Notes under the pieces: generated by a model
What the model saw: only the letters and a program-made list of their open reading frames with translations
Database searches by the model: none
What the model was told of the DNA's origin: nothing
Part shown: positions 1 to 6,261 of the stretch, one piece after another
Numbering within the stretch: the first letter of the stretch is position 1
How the letters are laid out: every line of letters starts with the position of its first letter
Source of the DNA: Acidobacteriota bacterium
GTDB lineage: Bacteria > Acidobacteriota > Terriglobia > Terriglobales > Acidobacteriaceae
DNA: 7,082 bases
NCBI GenBank assembly: GCA_003225515.1
Contig: QIAK01000183.1
Location: 1,963 to 9,044, forward strand
Direction: 5' to 3'
Translations under genes and position numbers: made by a program

Positions 1-40
1 TGATAGCGTGGCCTAACTGCAGTACAGCGAGAGGACTAAA

Positions 41-313
41 ATGCTGAAGAGTAAGACCTACAATGAGTACTTGGAATGGTGGAACTACTGGAATTCAAAG
101 GTTCCTCGACCGGGTTGTCTCGTCGGGCGTGTCGCCGCAAGCACAGTTGAGGCCAAGCGCGACTCTAAGACGTATCGCGAGCGATTGCAGCGTCAACTGA
201 TTGAGATCCGCAACCTACAAGGAGAGCGAGCCTTAGGGGAGGAGATTTCGCTAGAGCTCACTTTGCACGGCGGCGCGAACAAGGGTGACCCTAGGCGGGC
301 TGCGAAGCACTGA
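41..313 (+). CDS. Hypothetical small protein, aromatic-rich N-terminus
   Basis: This is a 90-residue reading frame that I do not recognise. An AGAGGA Shine-Dalgarno-like stretch ends five bases before the ATG, and this is the best reason to believe the gene is real. The N-terminus is dense in aromatics (YLEWWNYWN at about residues 10-18). The middle (about 37-66) is charged and probably helical (TYRERLQRQLIEIRNLQGER), which could form a short amphipathic helix. The last 20 residues are Gly/Lys/Arg-rich. There is no signal peptide, membrane segment or Cys/His metal site, so a cytosolic protein is most likely. No partner gene is visible: the next gene is on the opposite strand about 280 bases away. 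It could be a lineage-specific orphan or a chance frame. Confidence 0.45.
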   Translation: MLKSKTYNEYLEWWNYWNSKVPRPGCLVGRVAASTVEAKRDSKTYRERLQRQLIEIRNLQGERALGEEISLELTLHGGANKGDPRRAAKH

Positions 314-594
314 GGCAGGTCTTATACACAAGAGTCTGTTCGACACGATCCTCGAATTGTAGCGCAGAGTGGCTCAGAGACAGCGATCGAACCGAGGTGC
401 TGAGCAGTTGATCTGTCAATGCGGCCAGTTCTCAAAGAGCGATGAGCATGCGGAAATGTAGTGCGCTGAGAAATACCTAGAGCGCGAGCAGTTCGAACAA
501 TTCTGGGATGCAACCAAGTGCGGGTTCGGACTGCCCTCTAATAAGTTTCCACTTAGCCGGGACAGGCCGGATATCTAGGACAGGCCCCACGTCC
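314..594. other. Gene-poor stretch between convergent genes
   Basis: This stretch lies between the end of the + strand hypothetical gene and the end of the - strand response regulator gene. All six frames are broken or look like noise, with no recognisable protein fragments. No tRNA or strong terminator is visible. The only structure seen is a short direct repeat near its right end. Confidence 0.5.
560..586. repeat. Short direct repeat GGACAGGCC, two copies
   Basis: GGACAGGCC occurs at 560-568 and again at 578-586, an 18-base period, just beyond the stop codon of the response regulator gene. The spacer contains the palindrome GATATC. A nine-base repeat this close is only slightly more than chance would give in 7 kb, so no function is claimed. 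Confidence 0.4.
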
Positions 595-1077
595 TTACCC
601 GAGTAACGTCTTACGCATTGAATCATCGCTGACGAACGTGCCATTCCCCAGGACTGCCTCGATCGCCGGGAAGAGTTCGCTTGCGACGTGCGATTTGAAA
701 ATGTAGCCATGTGCGCCGGAGCAGAGCGCTTCCCTGACGACTTCCGGATCCTGATTCTCGCTGATGAAGAGCATTTTCGACCGCGCAGCAACTTGCGTAA
801 TTTTCCGTGCGACTGCGATGCCGTTCAATCCCGGCAGGCCAATGTCGAGGAGGATGAGGTCCGGTTTTAGTTCTTCGGCCCTGTACGTTGCTTGTAGTCC
901 ATTTGAGATTAAGCCAACGACCCGAAACTCCTGTCTTGACTGAAGCATCGAACAGAGGAGGTGAGACCACTCCGTGAAGTCTTCGACGACAAGGACGCGA
1001 ACACCAAGTTGTTTCACAGAGTGCTCAGTTCTGGAAAGCGCTAGCAGCCGCCCTGAAAGGGATGCAAATGACACCAT
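595..1077 (-). CDS. Single-domain response regulator (NarL-type receiver)
   Basis: This is a receiver domain of a two-component system, phosphorylated by a partner histidine kinase in the cytoplasm. In the 160-residue product the receiver fold runs from about residue 26 to 145. It shows the acidic pair E32-D33 (VLVVEDF), the phospho-acceptor D78 (DLILLDIGLPGLNG), the switch Ser106 (LFISEN) and the conserved Lys128 (YIFKSH). The layout matches the receivers of NarL/FixJ regulators, but the protein stops about 15 residues after the last helix, so there is no LuxR-type DNA-binding domain. Short stand-alone forms ending near FVS are, as I recall, common in Acidobacteria, so this is probably full length. 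No kinase gene is nearby. The ATG at 1077 has no clear ribosome site; an in-frame GTG at 1017 (VKQLGVRVLVV) would give 140 residues and fits the family start better. Confidence 0.9.
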   Translation of the reverse strand: MVSFASLSGRLLALSRTEHSVKQLGVRVLVVEDFTEWSHLLCSMLQSRQEFRVVGLISNGLQATYRAEELKPDLILLDIGLPGLNGIAVARKITQVAARSKMLFISENQDPEVVREALCSGAHGYIFKSHVASELFPAIEAVLGNGTFVSDDSMRKTLLG

Positions 1078-1409
1078 TCAAAGTAGTGCGGGCGAACCGT
1101 TTCCACATGCATTTAACAAACCGGAGCACGCAGAGGACCAAAGCGGAGAGATGCTGGCTTTTTGTAAGTGCTTTGCTCTTGGCCTGTTAGAACCGTCCGG
1201 AGGAGGCGGGAAACGAGAGCACTATGCCTCAGTGCATTCGAACTGGCTACTTTTGGGCACATCGGTGGTTTTTCGCCGGCACCCTGCCAATTGCCGAGAT
1301 TGAATGTGCAATGTGATTTCTAGCCATGCTTGCTAGTCCACTGCGGATCTTGAGATCTTGTCCAGCAGTTCTTGTTCTGCTGCAACTGGGCGTACTGCGG
1401 ACTGCGGAT
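1078..1409. other. Intergenic region between the M48 and response regulator genes
   Basis: This region of 332 bases holds no convincing gene. It must contain the 3' end of the M48 transcript and the leader of the response regulator. It carries several small repeats: CTAGC (1320-1324) with GCTAG (1332-1336), CAGCAG (1363-1368) with CTGCTG (1377-1382), and three copies of ACTGCGGA (1340-1347, 1394-1401, 1401-1408). The CAGCAG/CTGCTG hairpin lies just after the M48 stop but is not followed by a T-run on the minus strand, so it is not a canonical terminator. On the minus strand TTGGTC and TGTTAA are spaced 17 bases apart about 30 bases before the response regulator ATG; this is only a weak promoter candidate. 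Confidence 0.5.
1340..1408. repeat. Three copies of ACTGCGGA beside the M48 stop
   Basis: ACTGCGGA appears at 1340-1347, 1394-1401 and 1401-1408, the last two sharing one base. On the minus strand this reads TCCGCAGT and lies immediately downstream of the M48 stop codon. It is a simple short repeat of unknown meaning. Confidence 0.4.
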
Positions 1410-2336
1410 TTAGTTCAATGAAAGTTCCGAAGAGAAGTGCTTCTTCATTTCGGAGAACTCGCTCGTATTTACGATGTGAACGGGTTGGTGTGCTCGCAAG
1501 TCGCTGCTGGATGCCCTCAGACGGCGTACCCTCACATTTGTTGACGGATGTGTTTCGTTGAGACGATCAAAGAACGGCTCGCTTTGTTCTTCCTTACGAA
1601 AGACAAGCTGTAGGAATCTGCAGAATTCAAGCGGTTCGTACCCCGACGCAATCTCATAGCGCAGACCCAGCCGATCAGCTTCAAATTCTTTGTTTCGCAT
1701 CAACTTCAAGACTACAAGCCGACCGACGGACCGCCAGAGAGCGAAACCAACGGGCCCTCCGAAGAAAAGCACGCCCCGTAAGGTACGTGCCTGTCCGTCT
1801 ATTCTGGTCAGATGTTGTCCCGTTATGTGTCCGGTCTCGTGCGCAAGGGCTGCAACGAGCTGGCCCTCACTTTCCACTAGAGCAATCAGTCCCGTCGTCA
1901 GGTAGATGAATCCACCTGGCAACGAATAAGCATTGGCTTCAGGATCAATGAGCACCTTTACGACGAAGCAGCCGGGCAATTCGGACTCGTTAACGATCGT
2001 GCGCTCCAGTCGATTCACGTACTGCAGGATGAAATGGTCAGTGATGAGTTCGTAATTGCGGTCCACGTCCGCCGCAAGTTTGCTGCCCAAGGCCCACTGT
2101 GCACGTTGTTCTCTCAGGATCTTCGGTGCAAAGGCCGCAGACCGCCGACCATCTTGCAACCGATCACAGCCCAGATCTGTATTCACGGACGCTGATTTCA
2201 AAGGGGGGACCGGCAGCCTGATAGTAAGCTGAGCAACTGTTGGTCGGCAGATGTTCATTATCAAAACGATTAAAGCTGTGCCCGCCCAGAAACGCGGGTT
2301 TTGTGACCAGTTCCTGCCGTGAGAACTTGGGTTCAT
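1410..2336 (-). CDS. Secreted M48-family zinc metallopeptidase
   Basis: This is a zinc-dependent endopeptidase of the M48 family, predicted to act outside the cytoplasmic membrane on envelope proteins. From the ATG at 2336 it has 308 residues. A hydrophobic export signal (about residues 16-36, FWAGTALIVLIMNICRPTVAQ) is followed by the peptidase domain (about 90-275). The HExxH site is HETGH at residues 166-170, and the third zinc ligand is the first Glu of EFEAD (217-221). NAYSLPGGFIYLTTG (about 135-149) is the typical family edge-strand region. The tail THPST...R followed by IVNTSEFSEM recurs in the second M48 gene at the right edge. There are no TPR repeats, unlike BepA-type relatives. An in-frame TTG at 2408 would add 24 residues, but the ATG is preferred because it puts the signal near the N-terminus and has GGAAAG ten bases upstream. 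A terminator separates this gene from DUF4136. Confidence 0.92.
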   Translation of the reverse strand: MNPSSHGRNWSQNPRFWAGTALIVLIMNICRPTVAQLTIRLPVPPLKSASVNTDLGCDRLQDGRRSAAFAPKILREQRAQWALGSKLAADVDRNYELITDHFILQYVNRLERTIVNESELPGCFVVKVLIDPEANAYSLPGGFIYLTTGLIALVESEGQLVAALAHETGHITGQHLTRIDGQARTLRGVLFFGGPVGFALWRSVGRLVVLKLMRNKEFEADRLGLRYEIASGYEPLEFCRFLQLVFRKEEQSEPFFDRLNETHPSTNVRVRRLRASSSDLRAHQPVHIVNTSEFSEMKKHFSSELSLN

Positions 2337-2436
2337 GCTATGCAGACTTTCCGCGGGCACGAGTGAACCAAGAGAGAGTTCAAACTTCCGACGACATTGT
2401 CGAATCAAGGTCCGCGTCTCGGGAACTGTTGCGCCT

Positions 2437-2454
2437 TACAGTAGCTGCACTGTA
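2437..2454. repeat. Inverted repeat TACAGT-N6-ACTGTA upstream of M48
   Basis: This is a perfect 6+6 base dyad with a six-base spacer, centred about 110 bases before the M48 ATG, in the only stretch where that gene's promoter can lie. It could be an operator. Dyads this short are expected several times by chance in a window of this size, so the assignment is tentative. Confidence 0.25.
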
Positions 2455-2508
2455 CACGGGGCCTAGATTTCCGGTGGAAAGGCTACAGCCGCGGGACGTT
2501 TCACGGGC

Positions 2509-2528
2509 AAAAAGAAACCAGCGGTTTC
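2509..2528 (-). terminator. Intrinsic terminator after the DUF4136 gene
   Basis: On the minus strand a perfect six-base stem GAAACC/GGTTTC with a three-base loop GCT is followed at once by TTTTT (2513-2509). It begins four bases after the DUF4136 stop codon. Position, orientation and T-run all fit a short Rho-independent terminator, although the stem is only moderately GC-rich. It implies that the downstream M48 gene is transcribed separately. Confidence 0.7.
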
Positions 2529-2532
2529 CGAG

Positions 2533-3081
2533 TCACTTCGTGCTGGGAAATTTATTGAGGAGCTTGATCACTGCTTTGTCCGCGAGAGCGAGGGACTCGT
2601 TTTTCTTTTCTATATCGAGCTTCTGCTTTACGGAACCGGACCATACAATTTTGTTAGTTGCCCGATCTACGAACGTCAAAGCGAGCGTGCCTTCTGAGAC
2701 GTACGCTCCGACCGTTGAGGGGCCACCACCCGACCCCGTCCACATGCTGGCGTTCAGGGCCGGCGGAGACCCCCCATAGGTGGGAGAATAGGGCGTGCTT
2801 GCTTGTCCGCCAAAGCCGAAGTCAACTCCGCCGGCGGGCATAACTGTCAAATCGCCATCTTTGGAAACCTTCGTAAGACCCCTCTTTTGCAACTCGACTT
2901 CAACGCGGGCGGTAACGGCCTCGAACAGCACTGGCCTGGTGGGCGGCATGCTCGGTTCGGCCCAGCTGTAGGTCTTGAAGTTAGAAAAATCCGTTGCTCT
3001 GTCATGCCCCACCTTTACCTTCTGAGCAGAGCTCGCGGCCGGGAATGAGAGCAGAGCGATCAAAAGCAGGGTGGATTTCAC
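2533..3081 (-). CDS. DUF4136-domain exported protein
   Basis: This is an uncharacterised exported protein of the DUF4136 family, whose members are often small periplasmic or outer-membrane-attached proteins. The 182-residue product starts with a clear Sec signal (MKSTLLLIALLSFPAASSAQ, cleavage expected after about residue 19). There is no lipobox Cys, so it is probably soluble in the periplasm. The family pattern is visible: VGHDRATDFSNFKTYSWAEP at about 23-42, a following helix (VTARVEVELQKRGLTKV), a variable Gly/Pro/Ser-rich middle (about 85-122), and the closing strands GTLALTFVDRATNKIVWSGSV plus an amphipathic C-terminal helix. I chose the GTG at 3081 because GGAGG lies four bases upstream and it puts the signal peptide at the N-terminus; the GTG at 3111 would add ten unlikely residues. 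The biochemical role is unknown. Confidence 0.9.
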   Translation of the reverse strand: MKSTLLLIALLSFPAASSAQKVKVGHDRATDFSNFKTYSWAEPSMPPTRPVLFEAVTARVEVELQKRGLTKVSKDGDLTVMPAGGVDFGFGGQASTPYSPTYGGSPPALNASMWTGSGGGPSTVGAYVSEGTLALTFVDRATNKIVWSGSVKQKLDIEKKNESLALADKAVIKLLNKFPSTK

Positions 3082-3090
3082 ATGACCTCC
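3079..3090 (-). promoter_or_regulatory. Ribosome site and GTG start of DUF4136
   Basis: On the minus strand GGAGG (3090-3086) is followed by TCAT and then the GTG start (3081-3079). An out-of-frame ATG overlaps it (3083-3081) and is followed directly by TGA, making a start-stop ATGTGA. The ATG lies only two bases after GGAGG, too close for good use, so GTG is the likely start. The overlap could still lower initiation. Confidence 0.6.
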
Positions 3091-3096
3091 AGACGT

Positions 3097-3111
3097 GTGC
3101 GCTGCGCGCAC
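3097..3111 (-). repeat. GC-rich hairpin in the DUF4136 leader
   Basis: GTGCGC and GCGCAC form a perfect six-base stem with a three-base loop, ending six bases before the GGAGG of the DUF4136 gene. In the mRNA this would be a stable hairpin next to the ribosome site. A regulatory role is only a suggestion. Confidence 0.35.
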
Positions 3112-3235
3112 GATAACGAAATGGTGCTCAGGGTGAAACTGTCAGCCATCATAGAACGCCGGTCGATGTGGCCGGCCATTGTACCAGAATCAGAACAGGA
3201 CGGGTGAGATAGACGCCTCGCGTTGCCCTGTCACA

Positions 3236-3508
3236 ATGCACAGTTCTAAAGTTTCCCAGCGCATTGATAATGCGGCAGGTGGCGCGTGCGGCCTCCCGTT
3301 TATGAAGACTCTAACTCCGTCTGGCGATATCGCCGCAACGCTGGAATTGGAGGCTACGCTTTGGCGCTGCGAGAGATGTAATTCCTTCATTGCCATCCAT
3401 ACCCGATCCCGAGTGGTGCTGCCAATCTGTCCGATGTGCGCCGATACAACCATTGAATTTTGTGGTCCGATGCCGCGCATACTTGGGCTACAGGTCGCTG
3501 ACGCTTAG
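3236..3508 (+). CDS. Small zinc-ribbon protein
   Basis: This is a small protein with a likely zinc ribbon: WRCERC and PICPMC form two CxxC knuckles 16 residues apart, followed by a further Cys in EFCG. Such a module usually binds one zinc ion and serves in protein or nucleic-acid contacts; no catalytic motif is seen. From the ATG at 3236 it has 90 residues, with the four Cys at about 45, 48, 65 and 68. The conserved-looking part runs from about residue 38 (LELEATLWRCERC) to the end (ILGLQVADA). The start is uncertain: a TTG at 3179 gives 109 residues, and the ATG at 3302 gives 68, keeping just the ribbon. None has a good ribosome site. It is the only confident + strand gene in the middle of the window, divergent from DUF4136 and convergent with DUF2950. 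No signal peptide is seen, so it is probably cytosolic. Confidence 0.6.
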   Translation: MHSSKVSQRIDNAAGGACGLPFMKTLTPSGDIAATLELEATLWRCERCNSFIAIHTRSRVVLPICPMCADTTIEFCGPMPRILGLQVADA

Positions 3509-3587
3509 ATATCCAACCTCGATAAAGTCGTCATGCTCACGCAAGGGATTGCCAGCGACCTGCAGGAACCCGTAACCGTGCTGCATT

Positions 3588-3599
3588 GCTTTCGAAAGC
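3588..3599. repeat. 12-base palindrome GCTTTCGAAAGC
   Basis: A perfect 12-base palindrome lies in the 102-base gap between the convergent zinc-ribbon and DUF2950 genes. It has no loop, so it is a poor terminator by itself. On the + strand an imperfect AGCT-CAG-AGCT stem followed by GTTTTATT comes just after it and might act as a weak terminator for the zinc-ribbon gene. Confidence 0.35.
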
Positions 3600-3610
3600 T
3601 CAGAGCTGTT

Positions 3611-4627
3611 TTATTCCGCAGCGGAATCAACCTCGTGACTCCATTTCTCATTTACTCGGCGCCAACCTGTATCCGGGTTGTACCGCTCCATAGTGCTGAC
3701 GATCTCACGCGATTTGGCTCCCAAATCCTGCTCGTAGATGATACCGTCATAGCTCACCATGAAAGTCTTGACGCCGGTCACACGGTATTCGGCCGGGACG
3801 GCTACTAAAGCAAATCCTCCAATCATGATTCCATTGATGACATAGTCGAGTTGACCGAGGCGGGCTGCTGGGCCTTGTCCCTTCAATACTTTGAAGAAAT
3901 ATCCGTGATATCCCGACGGCTGATTGGGCGAATAGCCCTCCTGGATCGCACGCGCGACTGCTGCGCTGATTGGGCCCCCGGGTGTGCCATCCGCATTTTG
4001 CCAATACAAGCCGTCGTGTTTTCCAGGCGTGCTAATAATCTTTTGTGCGTACTCATTGACTCCGGAATCGTCGTGAATCTCTGACGCGTACTCTTTCTGC
4101 GCCTCTACAAAGCCCTTGCATATCTGGATTGCGTCAAGTTCATTCGCTCCGATGCGGCGATACAGAATCTCATCGAGCCCTTGTTTGGAATCGAAGATCC
4201 ACTTGCGTCCCCTTCTGACGATGGGAACAGGGAAGGGCCAGCTGTCATTGCCCACTGTCAGAATGGCGCGCGAACCATTCTGAGGGTCGATGGCGACGGA
4301 CTTCTTTTCTCGCGCTTTCCCGACAAAGGCCTCAGCGTAATTCTTATCCTGTACAGGATCACCGGATGAGACAAAGCCCTTACCGTCCGGCCCGAAAATC
4401 TTCAGCAATGCGGCAAGATCATATTGCTCTGCAGCGCGAATTAGGGCGTCAGCAGCGAATTGGGGGCTAGCAAAGGATTCCTGCGCGACGATAGAAACTG
4501 CCGGCGATTGCGGTGTCGACGAAGGCTGAGCTGCGGCTGGCGACGCAAAACAACTATTGAGCGCAACCATGAGCATCAGGTCAATCAAAGCATTCGATAC
4601 AGAGCAGCTAGTGCGGGCGAGTCTCAT
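3611..4627 (-). CDS. DUF2950-family exported protein
   Basis: This is an exported protein of the uncharacterised DUF2950 family. The 338-residue product has a Sec signal (about residues 1-33, ending SPAAA before Gln34) and then one long domain covering almost all the rest. Family-typical stretches are FASPQFAADALIRAAEQYD (52-70), KIFGPDGKGFVSSGDP (76-91), WPFPVPIVRRGRKWIFDSKQG (130-150), GLYW (206-209), the GY-rich PSGYHGYFFKVLKGQGP (237-253), and GFALVAVPAEYRVTGVKTFMV (271-291) leading to a C-terminal strand region. The ATG is certain: AGGAGG lies five bases upstream. It starts 30 bases after the DUF3300 stop, so the two genes should be co-transcribed, with DUF3300 first. As I recall this order is common in Acidobacteria and some Proteobacteria, which suggests a joint envelope function. 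The biochemical role is unknown. Confidence 0.93.
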   Translation of the reverse strand: MRLARTSCSVSNALIDLMLMVALNSCFASPAAAQPSSTPQSPAVSIVAQESFASPQFAADALIRAAEQYDLAALLKIFGPDGKGFVSSGDPVQDKNYAEAFVGKAREKKSVAIDPQNGSRAILTVGNDSWPFPVPIVRRGRKWIFDSKQGLDEILYRRIGANELDAIQICKGFVEAQKEYASEIHDDSGVNEYAQKIISTPGKHDGLYWQNADGTPGGPISAAVARAIQEGYSPNQPSGYHGYFFKVLKGQGPAARLGQLDYVINGIMIGGFALVAVPAEYRVTGVKTFMVSYDGIIYEQDLGAKSREIVSTMERYNPDTGWRRVNEKWSHEVDSAAE

Positions 4628-4657
4628 AAATGCCTCCTCTGAGTGAGTCGTAGTGGG

Positions 4658-6028
4658 TTACCGACGGCGTCCACCGCCACCGCCGCTTCTGGAGCCTCGC
4701 GATCCGCCCATGCTGGAAGAACCGCGTGAGCTGCTACTGCGTGCGCTGCTGCCACTGGACCGCCCGCCTCCGCCAAATGCGCTGGAGTTCCCAGATCCCC
4801 CACCACCGCTGGGGACACTCCGATTTCCAACTCGGTCTCCACCTCCGCCGCGGTCCCCTCCGCCACGATTTGCGCCGGTAGTGTCGCGGGAGCCGCCGGG
4901 ATTGCGATTCCCGCCGGCGCCGCCATCGCGGTCTCCAGCCTGCTGCCTTCCACCCGAATCGATCCGATCGCGACTTCCGGCCTGTTCCGGCCGATTAGAA
5001 CGATCGCTACGCCCCCCCTGCTGGCGATCACCCCTCTGGCCCTGATTGTGGCGGGCATTCGCCTGCCGATTCGAGAGTGAATCCCCTCGAGCGGTGCCAC
5101 CGTACCGATTGGCGGTTTGCCTATTGGAGTACGGAGCGCCTCCCCGATGTTGGGGATTGTGTTGCCATGTATTTCCGGAACGATTGGACAGGTTGTTCCG
5201 ATTTATGTTCGCATTGGAGTTTCTGACGAAATTATTGTTGTTGTTGACATAAATGTTGTTATTACCACCACCCCATCCGCAGCCCCATCCCCAGCCACCA
5301 CCGAATGCCGCACCCATCGCCATTCCGACACCGAACGAAATCGCCATTCCGGCTGCATAGTATCCAGGCGGCGGATAAGCAATGGGCGGGTAAGGATAGG
5401 CAGGTGCCCCGTAGACAACCGTCGGATTGTAACTGGGAACATAGACCACTTCTGGACTGGCGGGCTGAACGATAATGACTTGCTTGTTCTCGATTACCTT
5501 GGTCTCCACTTTTTGCTGTTCGGTGGAGTTTAGATTGCCCTTGTCTTGCGCCTTCTTGCGCATGCGCTGCACGGCATCCATGACATCGGCCTGCTGAGCA
5601 AGAAATGCATTTCCCAGGTCTGTAGTCCACTTGATGTTTTCTGCCAGGTATTTTGCGACGTCAGGAAGAGGTGCCAGCGCCTGAATACTGGCGTCCCACT
5701 CTTGTTTCTTGACCGCGTCGGCTAAAGCTTTATCTTTCAATGTCTTGTTTTTTCCCAGCCACTGTTGGAGTTGAACAATCTCGAGCGGATACGTGCACGC
5801 GACCAGCACTTGGCTTAGAAGAGGATCAGCGTACAAAGCGATGGGAGCAACCAAGGAATCGAGTTGTTCGGCCGGTATCTTTGCGGCCGCCGCTTGATCC
5901 TGCGCGGACAACAGAGTTGGCGTCACAAAAGATAAGTCACCCGGCGTGAGGAGGACAGAGCAGATGAAGGCTACGCTTTTTCGGAGCATTCCCCAAAAGG
6001 GTCTCGATCCAGAGACTTGGAATCTCAT
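4658..6028 (-). CDS. DUF3300-family exported protein with low-complexity tail
   Basis: This protein belongs to the uncharacterised DUF3300 family (Escherichia coli YacH is, as I recall, a member). It has 456 residues. An export signal lies within residues 1-42, with the hydrophobic core around MLRKSVAFICSVLL and likely cleavage near LLSAQ. The DUF3300 domain covers about 50-207: the start IPAEQLDSLVAPIALYADPL, then LVACTYPLEIVQLQQWL, WDASIQALAPLPDVAKYLAEN and the closing VVYVPSYNPTVVYG. A Pro/Tyr linker (208-224) leads to a glycine/alanine hydrophobic stretch (about 225-255, GMAISFGVGMAMGAAFGGGW) that could insert in a membrane. The last 200 residues are Asn-, then Gly/Arg/Asp/Ser-rich and end in RRR; they look disordered. 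The ATG has GGAGG four bases upstream. It is the first gene of the pair with DUF2950; no clear promoter was found upstream. Confidence 0.93.
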   Translation of the reverse strand: MRFQVSGSRPFWGMLRKSVAFICSVLLTPGDLSFVTPTLLSAQDQAAAAKIPAEQLDSLVAPIALYADPLLSQVLVACTYPLEIVQLQQWLGKNKTLKDKALADAVKKQEWDASIQALAPLPDVAKYLAENIKWTTDLGNAFLAQQADVMDAVQRMRKKAQDKGNLNSTEQQKVETKVIENKQVIIVQPASPEVVYVPSYNPTVVYGAPAYPYPPIAYPPPGYYAAGMAISFGVGMAMGAAFGGGWGWGCGWGGGNNNIYVNNNNNFVRNSNANINRNNLSNRSGNTWQHNPQHRGGAPYSNRQTANRYGGTARGDSLSNRQANARHNQGQRGDRQQGGRSDRSNRPEQAGSRDRIDSGGRQQAGDRDGGAGGNRNPGGSRDTTGANRGGGDRGGGGDRVGNRSVPSGGGGSGNSSAFGGGGRSSGSSARSSSSRGSSSMGGSRGSRSGGGGGRRR

Positions 6029-6155
6029 AAGGCCTCCATGAAGGATGACTTCTGCTCGATCATCTTTACGAGCTAATAGACAGATTCGCCGCCCATGAGG
6101 GGGGTATCTTATCGGCAGGCGGGGATGAATCCGCAGGCCTTATGCTTGATGTCCG

Positions 6156-6171
6156 TTTAGAACACTTTAGA
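6156..6171. repeat. Direct repeat TTTAGA-N4-TTTAGA
   Basis: Two TTTAGA copies (6156-6161 and 6166-6171) are spaced ten bases apart, one helical turn, about 130 bases upstream of the DUF3300 ATG. Tandem half-sites on one face of the helix are typical of OmpR-type regulator sites, but the sequence is short and could be chance. Confidence 0.3.
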
Positions 6172-6249
6172 CCCTCAAAAACGCACGAGTGCTGTTAGTT
6201 GTTTCGCATTCGACCTGGCGATGATGGCGCAACGGAAGGGAAATCGCGA

Positions 6250-6261
6250 CTGTTAAAACAG
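6250..6261. repeat. Palindrome CTGTT-AA-AACAG
   Basis: CTGTT and AACAG form a perfect dyad around a two-base centre, about 220 bases upstream of the DUF3300 start. It could be an operator; the evidence is symmetry alone. Confidence 0.25.

Noticed and set aside
974..1303. 109-residue + strand frame overlapping the response regulator start
   Set aside because: About a third is antisense to the receiver domain, the rest has no recognisable motif, and there is no ribosome site.
1335..1445. Open minus-strand frame past the M48 stop (reading NPQSAVRPVAAEQELLDKI)
   Set aside because: It could be read as a frameshifted C-terminal extension of M48, but the family tail already ends at TSEFSEM plus a few residues, so the annotated stop is the natural end.
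3169..3178. Palindrome TGGCCGGCCA between DUF4136 and the zinc-ribbon gene
   Set aside because: It is short and GC-only in its core; no second copy or promoter context supports an operator.
3491..3562. Ten-base inverted repeat CAGGTCGCTG / CAGCGACCTG
   Set aside because: The arms are separated by 52 bases with no extension of pairing; one such match is about what chance gives in 7 kb. One arm lies in the zinc-ribbon coding region.
4653..5045. Proline-rich + strand frame opposite the DUF3300 tail
   Set aside because: It is the antisense shadow of the Gly/Arg-rich codons of DUF3300; poly-Pro is the expected complement of poly-Gly.
4624..5100. Ala-rich minus-strand frame of 158 residues overlapping DUF3300
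   Set aside because: It is in another frame of the same low-complexity GC-rich tail, with no ribosome site and no recognisable domain.
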